The notes under the pieces: generated by a model
Databases searched by the model: none
What the model was told of the DNA's origin: nothing
What the model saw: only the letters and a program-made list of their open reading frames with translations
Origin: Zopfochytrium polystomum
Lineage: Eukaryota; Chytridiomycota; Chytridiomycetes; Chytridiales; Chytridiaceae
Reading direction: 5' to 3'
Length of the DNA stretch: 64,000 bases
Assembly (NCBI GenBank): GCA_025765615.1
Contig: JAIVFJ010000207.1
Coordinates: 49,642-113,641, forward strand
In this document: piece by piece, positions 19,148 to 31,199 of the stretch
Layout of the letters: each line of letters opens with the position of its first letter
Numbering within the stretch: position 1 is the first letter of the stretch
Position numbers and translations under genes: made by a program

Positions 19148-20150
19148 TCTGTTTACTGCAACAAGTCGGGAAAGTAGGGAAGGGGTCTGTCGGAGGGCCC
19201 AACCGCCGAATCCTGCGCATCCCATTCCGTCCTCTGATTCCTTTTTTTGTCCCTTCCTTCATCGGACCCTCTCTCTTTTTTTCATTCGCCCCCCTTTCCC
19301 ACGCCATATCTCCTCTTTTTTTGAACTCGTACTTCAACAAAACCGTTCGTGAGAACAAAAACACACTCCCAAACGCCCTTGTCCCACGCTGCTTTTTGAG
19401 CGACGGCTTCCCTCCTTCTTTGGCCCCACTTTCTCTTGCTTTGCCTGTTCACTATGCCTTTGGTTTTTGTAAGCTGTCCAACCCCCCGGTCCGCCTCCGT
19501 CCACTTTGCCAAACGAGTTTTGTTAGTCCTTTGTCTTTGACGTCTTACAGGAAGAAGAGAATGAAGAAAGAAAAAGTGCAGCCTCGCTTTTATCTGGCAT
19601 TGCTCAGTGAGCAGGAGCTCACACCGACAGCCCTCATCACCACCCAGACAGTTTTCTCCAAGGCGCCCATTATCAAATCCTCGGTCGAGTGAAGCGAACG
19701 ACGAGTGTGCACAAGTCTTTTTTTTGGGGGGGGAGGGCTCGACACCAAGCTCCGTCTCCGCAAACTATCGATTCCCTTCCGTCCCTCCCAATGCAGGTTT
19801 CTTTGGGCAGCACGAGGTCGCCCTCCGTAATTTTTCGCGTTCCCACCCACGCTGCCTTGTCAAGCAGGGCCACCTCAACCCCTTACTCCCCTCCCCCACG
19901 CAGCCAAGCAACGCCACTGCAGCCGACCGCCTCTTCCACTTGCGTCCCCCCATTCCAGCCAAACTCTTGCTACCCGCCCGCCGGCCCCCTTGGCTCACCG
20001 GTTTAGACTTTGACGACAACTTCAACTGCTTTCCGTAGGCCCCCTTCCCCACCGGTTCGATCGCACAACCCCCCTTGCACGACTCGGCGGAGCCAGCAGC
20101 AACACCCCACTGCCTAGCCTCCCCACCTCTCCCGGGGCCTGTCCCGATCG
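19148..20150. other. Intergenic region between the TM2 gene and the NEDD1 homologue
   Basis: Pyrimidine-rich, with several overlapping low-complexity frames but no supported gene. It contains the 3' flank of the TM2 gene and the promoter side of the next gene. Confidence 0.5.
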
Positions 20151-23100
20151 ATGCAGACCCTCCAGCAGCAGAGCAGGCAGGCGCGCCAGCAGCAGCAGCA
20201 GCAGCAATCACACCAACCCCACCTCAGCAGCAGCAGCCAGCAGCAGCACCCTTTGCAGCAGTACCACCACCACCATCGCCACACCTCGCCCCCGCGCGAC
20301 CAGCCCCCACAGCAACCCCGTCTCCAGCCGCCACCACCGCAGCAGCAGGAGTCACCCACCGCAGCGCCGCCCCCCGCCCGCTACAAGCTCCTCACCGCCG
20401 CCTCCTCCATCCGCCTCTGGGACGTTGCGCGCGCCGCCCCGTCTTCGTCGTCGTCCGCGGCCGCGGCACCGTTCCACCACGCCCTCGTGCGGACGCTCGG
20501 GGTCGGGAACGCGGCGGCGGCGGCGTCGGCATCAGCCGGCACGCCGGTGGTTCTGCAGGACGTTGCGTGGAGCGCGGATTGCAGGCATTTCGCCGCGTGC
20601 GGGTCCAGCGGAGCTGTCACGGTGTATGAGGGCGGGGAGGGGAAGGTGGTCGAGGTGGTGCCGTTGGAGAAGGTGGGTGTGGGTGTGGGTGTGGGTGTGG
20701 GTGGTGTGTGTGTGTGTGCGTGTTTGTGTGTGTGTGTGATGCGCGCAATTGTGTGCGCGTTGGTGTTTGAGCGCACGCCTGTTCTGGCTGCAGATGCGTG
20801 CTCATGCGTGTGAACGTTGCGTGTGTGTGAACGAGCGAGGGAAGCACTTTTTTCGCTTCCTTTTCTTCCTAACCACGGTAACTAATCGCACTACCCAGGC
20901 TCTCCCGCCGCAGCAGTCCACCGCATCCACCGCGCCTCGCGCAAAGGCCATCGCGTTCGGCCCGCGCAAGTCGTCCCGCATGCTGTACATGGCCGGCACC
21001 ACCCGCGCCGTGCACGTCTGGGACCGAAAGGAGCGCGCGGTCGTCAAGACATTCTCGGTACCCTTCTTTCGCCCCCCCAAAAACCCCCTCCATTCCCCCT
21101 CACACTCATCCGCCGACCTCTCTCCCCTTTTCCAGCACCACACGGACGTGATCAACGCGCTCGCGATCAACGCCGACGAAACACTCGTGGTCTCCGGGTC
21201 CGAATCCGGCTCGGTCTCGGCGTACTCGCTCAAGAGCAACAGCGGCGTCGCGATGCGCACGCCGTTCGGGCAGGCCGTCAACCGCTGCGCGTTCAGCCCT
21301 TTCAAGCGGTCGCTGGTCGCCGCCGCCGGCGACGACGCCGCCGTCGCCGTGTGGGACCTCGTGCACGGCGCGGACCCGCTGCACGTGGCGTCCTCGTCGT
21401 CGTCCGCGGCCGGTGGGCACTTTGCACCGGTGCACGGGCTGGCGTGGAGCCCGTGCAGCAGGAACGTGCTGGTGTCGGGCGGGCTGGATCGGAGGGTGAG
21501 AGTATTTAGCTTGGTAGACAAGTGAGCGCTTTTTTTGCTTTTATTTTGTGTGTGAAGCCCTCTTTTGGGTCTTGCTTTTGCAAGGTTGCCGGGAAGCTGA
21601 TTGGTTATTTTGTTCCCTTCTGCGACTGTGCGCGACTATTTGATTACTAGGAAGGCTGCGGCGGACGTCAGTCTGGACGCGCCCATCACGAGCCTGTCCA
21701 TGAATGACGACAATGCGGTCGCCGTCGGCATGCTGAACGGTGCGATTGTTTTCTACTCTGTCGATTTTTTAATTCTCTCTCTCGCCGACCGTGTTTCTCG
21801 CACGTCTCCCTGTTCGAAACAGGCAAAATCAGCATTTTCGACGTGCGCCGACTGAGCATGCCCGTCGTGTCGTTCTTTGCGAGCGAATCGACGGCCGTTG
21901 CCGCCGTCGCGTTCGAACCGCCGATGGTAAGTGCGAGCGAACGACGGAAAGAGAGAGCGTGTGTATGTGTGTGAGTGACCTACTAGAAAGTGTGTGGGTC
22001 GGTGTGAGTGCATTCGTGTAAATGACTGTTTTTGATCCTTCCATTTCGGCTCCCAGTGGATGCAAGAAGTTGCCTCCCGCGACCAAGGCGCGTCCGTCAC
22101 GAGCGGTCCGCCCATTCACGGCGCGACTTCCTCGTCCTTCCCCGCGCCCTCAGTAATCAATTCAAAATCCGCCATGGGCGGCATTCCAGTGCCGCAGCAT
22201 ATTGGGGGCGACCGGCGGGACGTGGAGTCTGGGTCACCGGTGGTGGCGGCCTTCAAGGAGCGCATGGCCGCTGTCAAGGACAAGCAGAATGTGCTGGAGA
22301 TGTTTAGCCCCGTCAGAGGATCGGGAGGTTTGTTTCTTGTGTAAGTCCTTCCGTGTGTTAACAGAGTCATTTGCTCGTCCCCTGTGATTGACTGCAGACA
22401 AGTTTGCCGCCGTGGACGCTCGCATTAAGGAGCTGAAGAAGGGGAACCTTGGGAAGACCGCCGCCGGCGTTCATGCGCTGACGGTCTCCACAGCGGGGCT
22501 TGGCGGCGAGTCCGGTAAGTGTTGAGTTCATTCCTTCGCGAAACGAGGCCGCTGACAACAAATATCCCAATTTCAACTTTTTTTTTTTTTAACAAAAAAC
22601 ACCCGCATAAGTGTTGGACCTCTTCTCGCCTGTGACCAACCGCCACCAGTCGCTCAGCGCCTCCCAGCTCTCGCATCCACCGCCGCCGCAGCCCAACTTT
22701 CCGCTGCAGTCGCACAGCGCGTCTTCGCCGCCCGCCACGACGGATCCGACTAACACAGCAAGAGCGGTTGCGGACCGTCCGAGCCGCGGCTCGTCGGCAA
22801 CCGTCTCGCAGACATCGTCGCGGCCGATGACGCCCACGACGGGCGTCTCGCCGTCGCCGTCGCCGGCGTTTTCGCCGGCTGGTGTCGCCGAAAACGGCAC
22901 CGGCGCTGCTGGAAAAGCAAGAGCATCAGGAAAGGGCACGCAGGCTGTCCCGCTGTTGTCGACAGCGGGACAGGGACAGGTTAGACCCATTAGACCCAAG
23001 CTTCGTGTTACATATTGGGTTAACTTTTTTTACCTCCTCTGGCTGACTTTCTCTTTGGTCCAATATTTCTACTCCTTCTGGACAATACAAACACACCAAA

Positions 23101-25026
23101 GGCGTCCAGTGCGCCGCTTGGGCGGCTCCACCAGGCCGTATCGACGCTTCGCGGCAGCCCCGGCGGCGCGCTCGCGTCGTCGTCGTTGGTTCAGCCCGAC
23201 GACAGCGGCGAGGGTGACAGCTCGTCGGACTCTGCGCCCCGCCGCGCCAATACCGCCACGATGCTGCAGCGTCGGAAGACGGCACCGGCAAAGAGTGCAC
23301 TGTCAAGGAGTCTGGCTGACGGCGACGATGCTGCGACGGCCCGCGGCCCGCCGGAACAGGCGTCATCCCAGCAGCAGCAACAAGCCGACCGCCAGCGGCG
23401 TGCGCCGCTGCCGTCGTCGTGGACCGTTCAGGGCACCTCGCCGCCGCAGCTGCGGGCGGCGGCGTCTGCGCAGCAAAAGTCGCCACGTGCCAGCGACGGG
23501 CTCGATGCGGACGACGGCGCGTCGGCTGGGTCTCCGCTGCCGCTGCCGTTGGATAGATGGCTTGACACAGCGGGTGGCGGCGGCGGTGACGACGACCTGG
23601 AGATGGAGGCATGCTCGCCCGCGTCGTCGGTGGTCTCGTTCCGGTCCGCTCCGCCTGCCATGGCGGACGCGCGGGCGGGGTCGCCATCGGCGTTGCCGGT
23701 GGCGGAGTCAGCAATGGCCACAAGCCCGCACAGCGCCGGGTGGTACGCAACAGTCCCCGAGCGCGGGGCGACGGCCGCTGCTGCGGCGCGGCGGGCGATG
23801 GCGGCGGCGGCCGCAGCCGGCGCAACGTCGCTGACCTCACCCACAAAGCCGCCGCAGCAGCAGCTGTCGCAACAAGGGAGCACCGCCGGGGTCGAGTCGA
23901 AGGCGGCGGCCACCCACAATCAGGTGAAGCTGACGATGGTGCAGATGACGTCGACATCGACGATGCCGGTGGGGCTGGTGTCTCCGCCGGCCGCGATGCG
24001 CCCGCACATGCTGTCGTTTGAGATCGAAGAGGAAATGGACAATGACTATTTGGCGGCTCCATCGGCGACGGGGTCGTCGTCCGCAACGCCCGTTGGCGGC
24101 ATGATTGGCACAGCGGCGACGACTACGGCCGGAGGCCACGTTATGTTTGCGAATGGGGCCGATGTGTTGGAGGCGGGAGAAGACTCGGACGGAGCGGAGG
24201 AGGCGGAAGGTCGGGAACGCGACGGTCGTGAGGAGGCGGCGGAGGAAGAGGAGGAGGAGGTAGATGGGAAGGCGGTGGACGAAGACGAAGTGGGCGAGGC
24301 CGAGAAGGAGGACGACAGCGAGGGTCGCCGACGGCACCAACAGCGGCATGAGCAGCTTCAGCAGCAGCAGCGGTCGGTGCGGCGGCAGAGTCATGTCTCT
24401 GCGGAGCGCGTGAAGACGCGGGGCGCGCGCGGCCGGCACGGGACAACACTTTTGGCTCACGGCCACCTGACTCACGGGCACGCGGGGACCGGCGGAAGCG
24501 CCGGAGTGAACGGGTCGACGGCTTCAGCTTCAGGTACGGTTGCGGGCGACGCGGGCGGTACTGTTGGTACTGGTACTTTTCCGGGCGAACCCACGTGGGG
24601 GGCGACCACGACTGCGACATCGACGACGCCGACGCCGACGACGACGACGTTCCAGGCGCGGATGCTGCAGTCGCTGGTGGAGGACAGCCTCGCGGATCTT
24701 CGAGCCGAGCTGCGGCAGGAGATACAAAATATGCACCTGGAGCTGCTGCGGCAGTTTTACATACAAAAGGTGCGTTGCGCGAGCGTGTTAGTGTTTCCTT
24801 TAGTTTCTTTTCTCTTTTTTTTCTATGTTATTTGCGTTGCGGCAATCGCTTCTCTCTGACGACGGAACCAACAAATCACACGAAAAAACGAAAAACAAAC
24901 AAAAAAAAAAAATAATCGCAGACGGAGGTGGACGCGCTGCTGCGCAAGCACTCCCCGACCGAGGCGCTGCTGCGCGAGGTGCGCGAGCTGCGCGAGGAGA
25001 ATGCTCGGCTGCGGTGCGGGTACTGA
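20151..25026 (+). CDS. NEDD1: NEDD1 homologue (WD40, gamma-tubulin complex recruitment)
   Basis: Ten exons, all in phase: 20151-20672, 20899-21057, 21136-21521, 21651-21739, 21823-21926, 22057-22327, 22398-22514, 22612-22979, 23102-24769, 24922-25026 (1262 residues). A Gln/His-rich start is followed by WD40 blades to about residue 420 (SSIRLWDV, AVHVWDRK, AAVAVWDL, RRVRVFSL, ISIFDVRR). A long disordered middle leads to a C-terminal helix, VEDSLADLRAELRQEIQNMH, and LREVRELREENARLR. That tail matches the gamma-tubulin-binding end of animal and plant NEDD1. The protein docks gamma-tubulin ring complexes at centrosomes and spindles. It is usually lost in non-flagellated fungi, supporting a zoosporic origin. 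It is much longer than animal NEDD1 because of the disordered insert. Confidence 0.88.
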
Positions 25027-25382
25027 AGAAAGTACTGACTGACTAGTACTGTGTGAGTGGGGTACGTCTGCTGCTGCCCTCGGGCGAGAACAACATGGGA
25101 GGGCGGGGGGGGTGGCCGATGGTAGTTGGGGTAGTAATAAATACTTGGGAGTACAGTAGCAAGAATGCTTGCTTGCGTATAGTATTAATGCCGGTCTCAG
25201 TATTTATGTGATTGCAGCTTCCGCGGGTGGGTCGGAGTGTGAAAATGCAAACGTGCGTGTGTGTGTCGATTCGAATGCGAATTTGTCAATCAACAATGTG
25301 GCGGAAAAACAGGAAACGCCGACGAGATAAAGGAAACGAGATAAGAAAGAGAAAGGAAAGAAAGAAGGAGATCATAATAATA
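25027..25382. other. Intergenic region before the B6 gene
   Basis: About 350 bases with no gene. It is the downstream flank of the NEDD1 homologue and the likely promoter of the PdxT gene. Confidence 0.5.
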
Positions 25383-26621
25383 ATGGCGCCATCCGAGATC
25401 GAGGCGGAAACGGCATCGAAGGCGGCGACGGCGACGGCGACGGCAGCGAGCGACGAGGTCACGGTCAGGATCGGCGTGCTGGGTATCTATCCGAGGGAGA
25501 GAGTGTGGGGCCGAGAGTGGCGGAGGCGAGGCGCAGTGCGATCATCATCCTTGAGCAAGCACTAACTCAACCAACAACCCCTCACCCACAACTACTACCG
25601 CAGCCCTGCAAGGAGCCTTCTCCGAGCACGTCTACACCTTCCAGCGTCTGCGCGTGCCCCTTCCTCCTACCACCCCCACCACCACCGCCACCGCCTCCTC
25701 TGCAACTTCCTCCTCCCTAACCCGCACGCTCCGCGTGCACCCTGTCGAAGTGCGCACCGTCGCGGATCTGTACCCGGCCGGAGCGCCGCTGGACGGCTTG
25801 GTGCTGCCCGGCGGCGAGTCGACGGCGATCGCGCACATGGCGGAGCGCGGGGCGGGGAAGGGGCTGATGGAGGCGATTCGCGGGTTTGTCGAGGGCGGCG
25901 GGGACGACGGGGAGGGAGAAGAGGGACGGCCGGTGTGGGTTCGTGTTACCCTTCTTCTTCCTTTTTCTCTTTTTTTTTTAGTTTTTTTTGTTTGTTTTTG
26001 GAGGTGTGAGAATTCTGACCCCCGCGGGGCGGCTTCTCGTAGGGCACCTGCGCCGGCATGATCCTCCTCGCCGCGACGGCGACCAACACCAAGCAGGGCG
26101 GGCAGCCGCTGCTGGGTCTGCTCGACGTGCGCGTCAAGCGCAACGCGTTCGGCCGCCAGCGCGACTCGTTCACGGCCCCCGTGCTCGTGGCGGGGCTCGG
26201 CAACTCGGACCACGTTCCCATGGGGGCCGCGACCGCCGCAAACCCGGCCGCGGCGTTCCCGGGCGTGTTCATCCGCGCGCCTGTCATTTCGCTGCTCGAC
26301 GAGGCGGAGGCCGAGGCCGCGACCGACGGGCGGAGGGGGAGGAGGAGGGAGCCCGTGCACGTTCTTGCGCGGGTGGTGCACCCTTCGTCGGTGTCGTCGG
26401 GTGGGGCGGCATCGCCGCCGCTTCCTGGGTCGGCAGAGGGCGAGGTGGTGGCGGTGCGGCAGGGGCGGGTGTTTGCGACGGCGTTCCATCCGGAGCTGAC
26501 GGAGGACGCTCGGGTGCACGCCATGTTTGCGCGGTGGGTGTGGGAGGCGCGGTGCGAGCGGGAGGCTTCGGCTTTGTCGGTTGCTTCGGCGACGATTGGG
26601 GGAAAGGCGGTCGTGGGGTGA
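25383..26621 (+). CDS. SNO1: Pyridoxal 5'-phosphate synthase glutaminase subunit (PdxT/SNO)
   Basis: Exons 25383-25482, 25604-25938 and 26043-26621, all in phase (337 residues). Class I glutaminase signatures are in order: IGVL|ALQGAFSEH, LPGGEST, GTCAG with the nucleophilic Cys at about residue 148, NAFGRQRDSF, FIRAP, and FHPEL supplying the His-Glu of the triad. It hydrolyses glutamine and channels ammonia to the PdxS/SNZ synthase, making vitamin B6. Members are usually about 190-230 residues. This one is longer because of a Thr/Ser/Pro-rich insert after the first strand and Gly/Ala/Arg-rich loops. No SNZ partner lies nearby. Confidence 0.93.
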
Positions 26622-26721
26622 CCCGGGAAGCGACGGACTCTGTTGGGGGTGTGCGGATAATGAACTGGAAAAAAAGGCACAACGTGAAAACAGTTGGACC
26701 ACATATTGGAAAGAGATACGG

Positions 26722-26815
26722 AAAGACGTATCCGGATGGGGAGTTGAACATCCATTCTCCGGGCGACAAAGTGCTAGAATATTCGGTACCTTAACCGTTA
26801 GACAATCTGGATGAC
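26722..26815 (-). pseudogene. Degenerate tRNA-like sequence (copy A)
   Basis: On the minus strand it keeps a tRNA-like 5' half (GTCTAACGGTTAAGG) and a B-box-like GTTCAACTC. The anticodon stem no longer pairs and the 5' acceptor (CCAGAT) mismatches the 3' CATCCGGAT. It is clearly related to copy B about 100 bases further along the plus strand. Confidence 0.5.
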
Positions 26816-26920
26816 AACACCATCAACATGTTATCGAGTGAATTTGCGTCCCGACGTGGCGGTGGTTAAGCGCTCTTAATGATCATACAACAGGTTGCAG
26901 AAAGTGAAGAAGTAACTACA

Positions 26921-27003
26921 ATATCCGGATGGGGAGTCGAACACCCATTCTCCGCTGGTGGAAATGCTAATGGAGCGGCATCTTAACCGGTAGACGATCC
27001 GGA
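26921..27003 (-). other. tRNA-like sequence (copy B)
   Basis: The acceptor TCCGGAT pairs with ATCCGGA. There is a D-arm-like GTCTACCGGTTAAGAT, a stem CCGCT/AGCGG with an oversized 17-base loop, and B box GTTCGACTC. The loop does not give an anticodon after a normal U33, even allowing an intron, so I do not assign an amino acid. It could be a tRNA relic or a tRNA-derived short repeat. Confidence 0.5.
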
Positions 27004-27238
27004 CTCTGCTTAATTGGATTCTTGTTTATTTTGTTTTCTTTCTGTCACAAAGGACACCTAGAGGGGAATCAAAAACACTGATAAAAGAAGCGGGGACGCA
27101 GGAATGAGTCGGTTGGGCTCGAAATTCCTTCTTTTTTTTTTTTTTTTTTTTTTTTTTTCTCGTTTGCGCTAGGCAATCAATCACCTTTGGAAAACGTCAA
27201 GCAAAGAAACGCGCGCGATCCTACAACGCCGGACGCAA

Positions 27239-30215
27239 TCACCAAACCCACAAAAACGACGACGGCGACGGCTCAGCGCGGTCGTCCAAAACCCACGGGG
27301 TCCAGTCGCTTCCGCGTCGCAGCCCTCCGCCGTCGCTGCCAGCGTCGTCATCATCCTCCCCGTCGTACTCCCCCTCGCCCTCCTCGTCCTCGTGCTCGTA
27401 CTCATCCTCGTCCTCGCCGCCCTCATCGCAGCTGCACACCTCGTCATCGCAGGCATTTCGCCCCTCGTCCTCGTCGCCGCCGCCGCCGCCGCCAAAATCA
27501 TACCACAACCCGCTGTAGTGTCGCGGCCAGCACGGGCCGGTGGAAGACGACGACGAGGCGACGGCGGCGTCGGATCTTGTCGAGGACGACGACGACGACG
27601 ACGGCAGCGGCGGCGGCGGCGGCGGCGGCGACGAGCGGAACGACCTAGCCAACGCCTCCAAGACCGCCGCGTTCGTCGAGGGGATGATGTCATCGTCCTC
27701 GTCGTCGTCATCGTCATTGTCGCTCGACTGATCTGCCGAACCCACCGAGTCAGCCGGCCCATCGAAACCCACATACATATGGGGAAGGCGGCCGTCGCCG
27801 CCGTCGCCGGTGCGCGCGGAACCGAACGACCCGCTCCCGCGAGGGCTTGACGCACGAGCGGGTCCTCGCGCCGGAACGCGATCCGCAAACACGTCTTGGA
27901 TGAAGCGCCGGTACCGGCGTGCGCCTTCGTCCAGGCCGTCCTCGTCGCTGTCGTCCACCCCGTCGTCGTCGTCTGAGCCTGCACCGTTGATCGCCGCTAG
28001 ATCCGCCAAGGTGTTGTATATCCGGCTTCCATAATAATACAGGCTGGAAGGCTCCGCGCCCACATCGTCATGCAGGGAGTGGTACGATTCCCGCCCGTTG
28101 GAAGCGTTTCCCGCGCGGTTTGTGGCCCCAGAGTTGCGATTCGTCGACGAGCGGCCCGACGCTCCTGCACCTCGGTTCCTATTGGTGGTTGAGCGTGTAG
28201 ACCGGCGAGCAGGCGCAGCGGGGGCAGGCGGTGGGGGTGACGGCGGCACGTCCTCGTCATCGTCGCTCGTCAGGTCAATCAGCCCAGGATACTCGTCGTC
28301 CTCTTCCGAGCTATCGCTGTCCGCCTGCGAGCCGTCATCGTTATTGGGATGGTGCGGACCTTGCGCTCTGTCGGGGTACGCTTGTCGCTCGATTCGATGC
28401 ATCAACCTGAAAAAGTGGCGCATCCGGTCCTCGCTGTCCTCGCTGTCGTCGCTGTCCAGAGAAACGGAAGAGTCGGTAAGCTCTTCGTCTGACTCGGCCC
28501 ACGGGTCGAGGTGCATCTCCCCGTCGCGGAGCTCCCTTTCAACGTCGGAATCGCTGGGAAAGTCAAACGGCAAGTGCATCATCGCGTCGCCGACGTGGAA
28601 AAGGAGCGTGTCGTCAAGGTTATGGCCGACATTCGGTATGTGGATGTCGCCAGTGTCCGTGGTGTGGATTGCGACGCCGAGAGACCTTGCCAGACGCAAA
28701 ACTCGCTCGCGCGGGGAGAGCCGACTGGAGCTTTCGTCCTCTCCGCCAGCAGGCTCGTGCGCTGAAAGCGGGCCGCGACAGGAAGGGCAGCTTGGCTTTA
28801 GCAAGTGCCAGTCGTGGAGGCACGCAAGGTGGTACGGCTGCCTGCAGCAGGTCGTGGTGAGTTGCGGATTGGGCTCGATGCATATTAGGCACGCTTGAGA
28901 TACAGGCTGGGCCGGTTCAGCCGCCGCCGATTGTTTGAGCGATGTGCTTGACTGCGGGCCGTCGACAACGGTCGCGGCAGACGCGTTCGAGGACAGCGAT
29001 GTTGACGATGACGCCGTCGGCAAGCCAGAACGCTGGACAGAAGCAATGCGACTCGCACGGGTTTGCGGGCGAGATGATTCTTGAGGTGGATCGCGAGGGG
29101 GTGACGACGACCGTGGATTAATACGTGTAAAGCTGAACGCTTCGGTGGATACATTGTCCGAAAATGATGTTGTCGATGACGCCGTCGGCAGGCCAGAACG
29201 CTGGAGAGACGCAAGGCGGCTCGCACGGGTTTGCGGCCGGGACGATTCTTGAGGTGGACCGCGGGCAGGTGCGACTGGCGGTGACGACCGAAGTGTAAAG
29301 GTCAACGGTTCAGTGGATATACCAGGTGAAAAGCGAGGAGTATTTGCGCGAGGTTGACTGGACGCCGAAGACGAAGCGGTGTAGTCCCTCTGTGATGTGG
29401 AATAAGAACAACTGCAAAGGAGAAAAACGGAGCTGTTTTGTGGGTCGCTTCCCAAGATTTACCGGCGGCGGCGGCGATCCGGAACGCTGCTGACGTCGTT
29501 GTGGTCCTGGCTGGTGGTCGGGCGAAGGAAACGTCCGAAGACGAGACGAATGAGGATCAGCAACTTGCCCAGCACCGCGTCCTCCTTCGACACCTCGATG
29601 ACTGGTGCTGCTGGGTGCCGCAGCGCGCCCATTATTCAAGTTTCGCTGCCGATGGCTTCGTCCTTGTGGCGAAATCGCGTTGGCGTTGGGGCGGAGATCC
29701 TCGGAGGCTCGATCGGTGGATGCTCTGGATTCAGACGCCGCAGCCTCAATAGGAGGAGGTGGTCCCGGTGTAAACTCAAGCCCAACTGACGACACCGACG
29801 ACCGGGGGTTTGACGACGATGAAGATGCGTTGCTACTGCTGGCGGCAGCGGCAACGGTCCTGCGCAGACTTCCTCCTCCTCCTCCCCCTCCCCCTGCTCC
29901 GCCATCTCCTGGGCGGTTAAAAACACTGCGGTAGAGAAGGGTCGTGGAGGAGGCGGAGGAAGCGCCGCCACCGTCATAAGTTCCGTTGCCTCGGGTGAAT
30001 TGGAAAGCGGCTGTTGAAACGGACGACATCCGGGAGGACGAAGAAGACGGCGCCGCCACTGCGGCCGACTGCCTTGCAGCAGGAGCGCTGTCTACCAGAG
30101 AGCCCGTCGCTGATGGCTGGTGGTTGTGGTGGTGGTGTTGGTGGTGGTGGTGGAGTGGACGATCGTCGACCCCGCCGCCGCCGCCGCCTCTGCCGCGCCT
30201 CCGGTGAGCCGGCAT
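27239..30215 (-). CDS. Large RING-finger protein with 56-residue repeats
   Basis: Exon 1 is 30215 to about 29463 and exon 2 is 29411-27239. The N-terminus is Ser/Gly/His-rich with loose repeats of the form S-x-F-x-FT. Exon 2 has two near-identical 56-residue units (PQTRASRLASLQRSGLPTAS and its RIASV variant). A RING-type zinc finger follows (CLICIEPNP...CCRQPYH..C...CPSCRG), then long acidic low-complexity tails. A ubiquitin-ligase role is inferred from the RING alone. Exon 1 is in the start frame for most of its length. Its last part (about 29463-29620) has codon-like composition in the frame that joins exon 2 in phase, so a one-base break or an unseen intron lies near 29600-29640. Confidence 0.62.
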
Positions 30216-30638
30216 TTCTCTTTCTCTTCGTCGCTCTGTCCTTCCTTGTCAGACACGACACGACACGGACGGGCACACACACAAATTCCAAACGCAGCAA
30301 GCGCAGCTTGACAATCCCATTCTTTACTTCGACGAGATGCTGCAAACTATTATTATTACATACCTCTCGTCAAGCTCGCAAAATGATGGCACCTCTTGCT
30401 TGGAGTGTCAGGCCTTGAGAACGACACTTCTTCACTCGTGTCTGGTTCACGTTTTCCTTCGCAACGCGTGCGCGCGAAAGTTTTACCCCCTCACAAAACC
30501 GCGAAACGCGTTGTTTGTATTGCAAGAACTAATGTTTGAGACTGCCAAAACTCACTTCAGATTGACACATTGCGATATGATTCCCCACATGAAACCATGC
30601 CTTCGCCTCTCCCTACTTTTTTTTTTTCTTGTTCGCAC
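30216..30638. other. Intergenic region, nothing recognised
   Basis: Upstream of the RING gene and downstream of the Nudix gene (both minus strand). No gene, RNA or clear repeat. Confidence 0.5.
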
Positions 30639-31199
30639 CTACTTCCACAGCCCGGCGTCTTTCAACGCCGCGACCGCCTCCCTGACGGCCACGCGGTCCT
30701 CCTCGTATGTCAGGACCGCGTCCACGTCCCGCGCATCGAACCACTTAAAGTTCTCGACTTCTTCCTCCTGCAGAACGACCGCGTCCGGGTCGCGCACGAC
30801 GGCGACGAAGAAGCAGCACTCCTTGTCGACCCTTGTGGTCGTCGAGTTGGTCGTCCCCGTCGTTGTCGTGGTTGTCTTGTCGAACTGGTAGCGGGACGAA
30901 AAGGTGCGGGCGTCGAGGAGCACTTGGGCGGGCGCGAGGCCGGTTTCCTCGAGCAGCTCGCGGGTGGCGGTGGCGAGCGGCGGCTCTGCGGGGGACGACG
31001 GGCGGCCCTTGACGAGCGTCCAGTGGTGAGCGGAGGTCTGCTGGATGGCGAGGATGAGAAAGGGTGGTGGTGGTGGAGGGGAGAGGATTGCGTCGCCGTT
31101 GCTGCTAGTCGCGGTGGTGGTCGTGGCTGTGGCCGCGGCGGCAGTGGTGGTGGGGCGGAGCGCGATGAAGCCGTACGAGACCACCTTGATCGTGCGCAT
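30639..31199 (-). CDS. Nudix hydrolase, Ap4A-hydrolase-like
   Basis: A single exon of 186 residues. HHWTLVKGRPSSPAEPP and ATRELLEETGL form the Nudix box. REL-x-EE-x-GL is intact, but there are six residues between the first Gly and Glu rather than the canonical five. The HHWTLVKG lead-in resembles diadenosine tetraphosphate hydrolases (NUDT2 type), which split Ap4A to ATP and AMP. The EEVENFKWFDARD segment after the core also fits that group. A Thr-rich insert and a Pro/Thr/Ala insert enlarge it beyond the usual 140-150 residues. Catalysis is plausible but substrate is inferred. Confidence 0.82.
   Translation of the reverse strand: MRTIKVVSYGFIALRPTTTAAAATATTTTATSSNGDAILSPPPPPPFLILAIQQTSAHHWTLVKGRPSSPAEPPLATATRELLEETGLAPAQVLLDARTFSSRYQFDKTTTTTTGTTNSTTTRVDKECCFFVAVVRDPDAVVLQEEEVENFKWFDARDVDAVLTYEEDRVAVREAVAALKDAGLWK

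Noticed and set aside
19607..20038. 143-codon plus-strand frame upstream of NEDD1
   Set aside because: No family features and pyrimidine-rich composition; more likely promoter and leader sequence.
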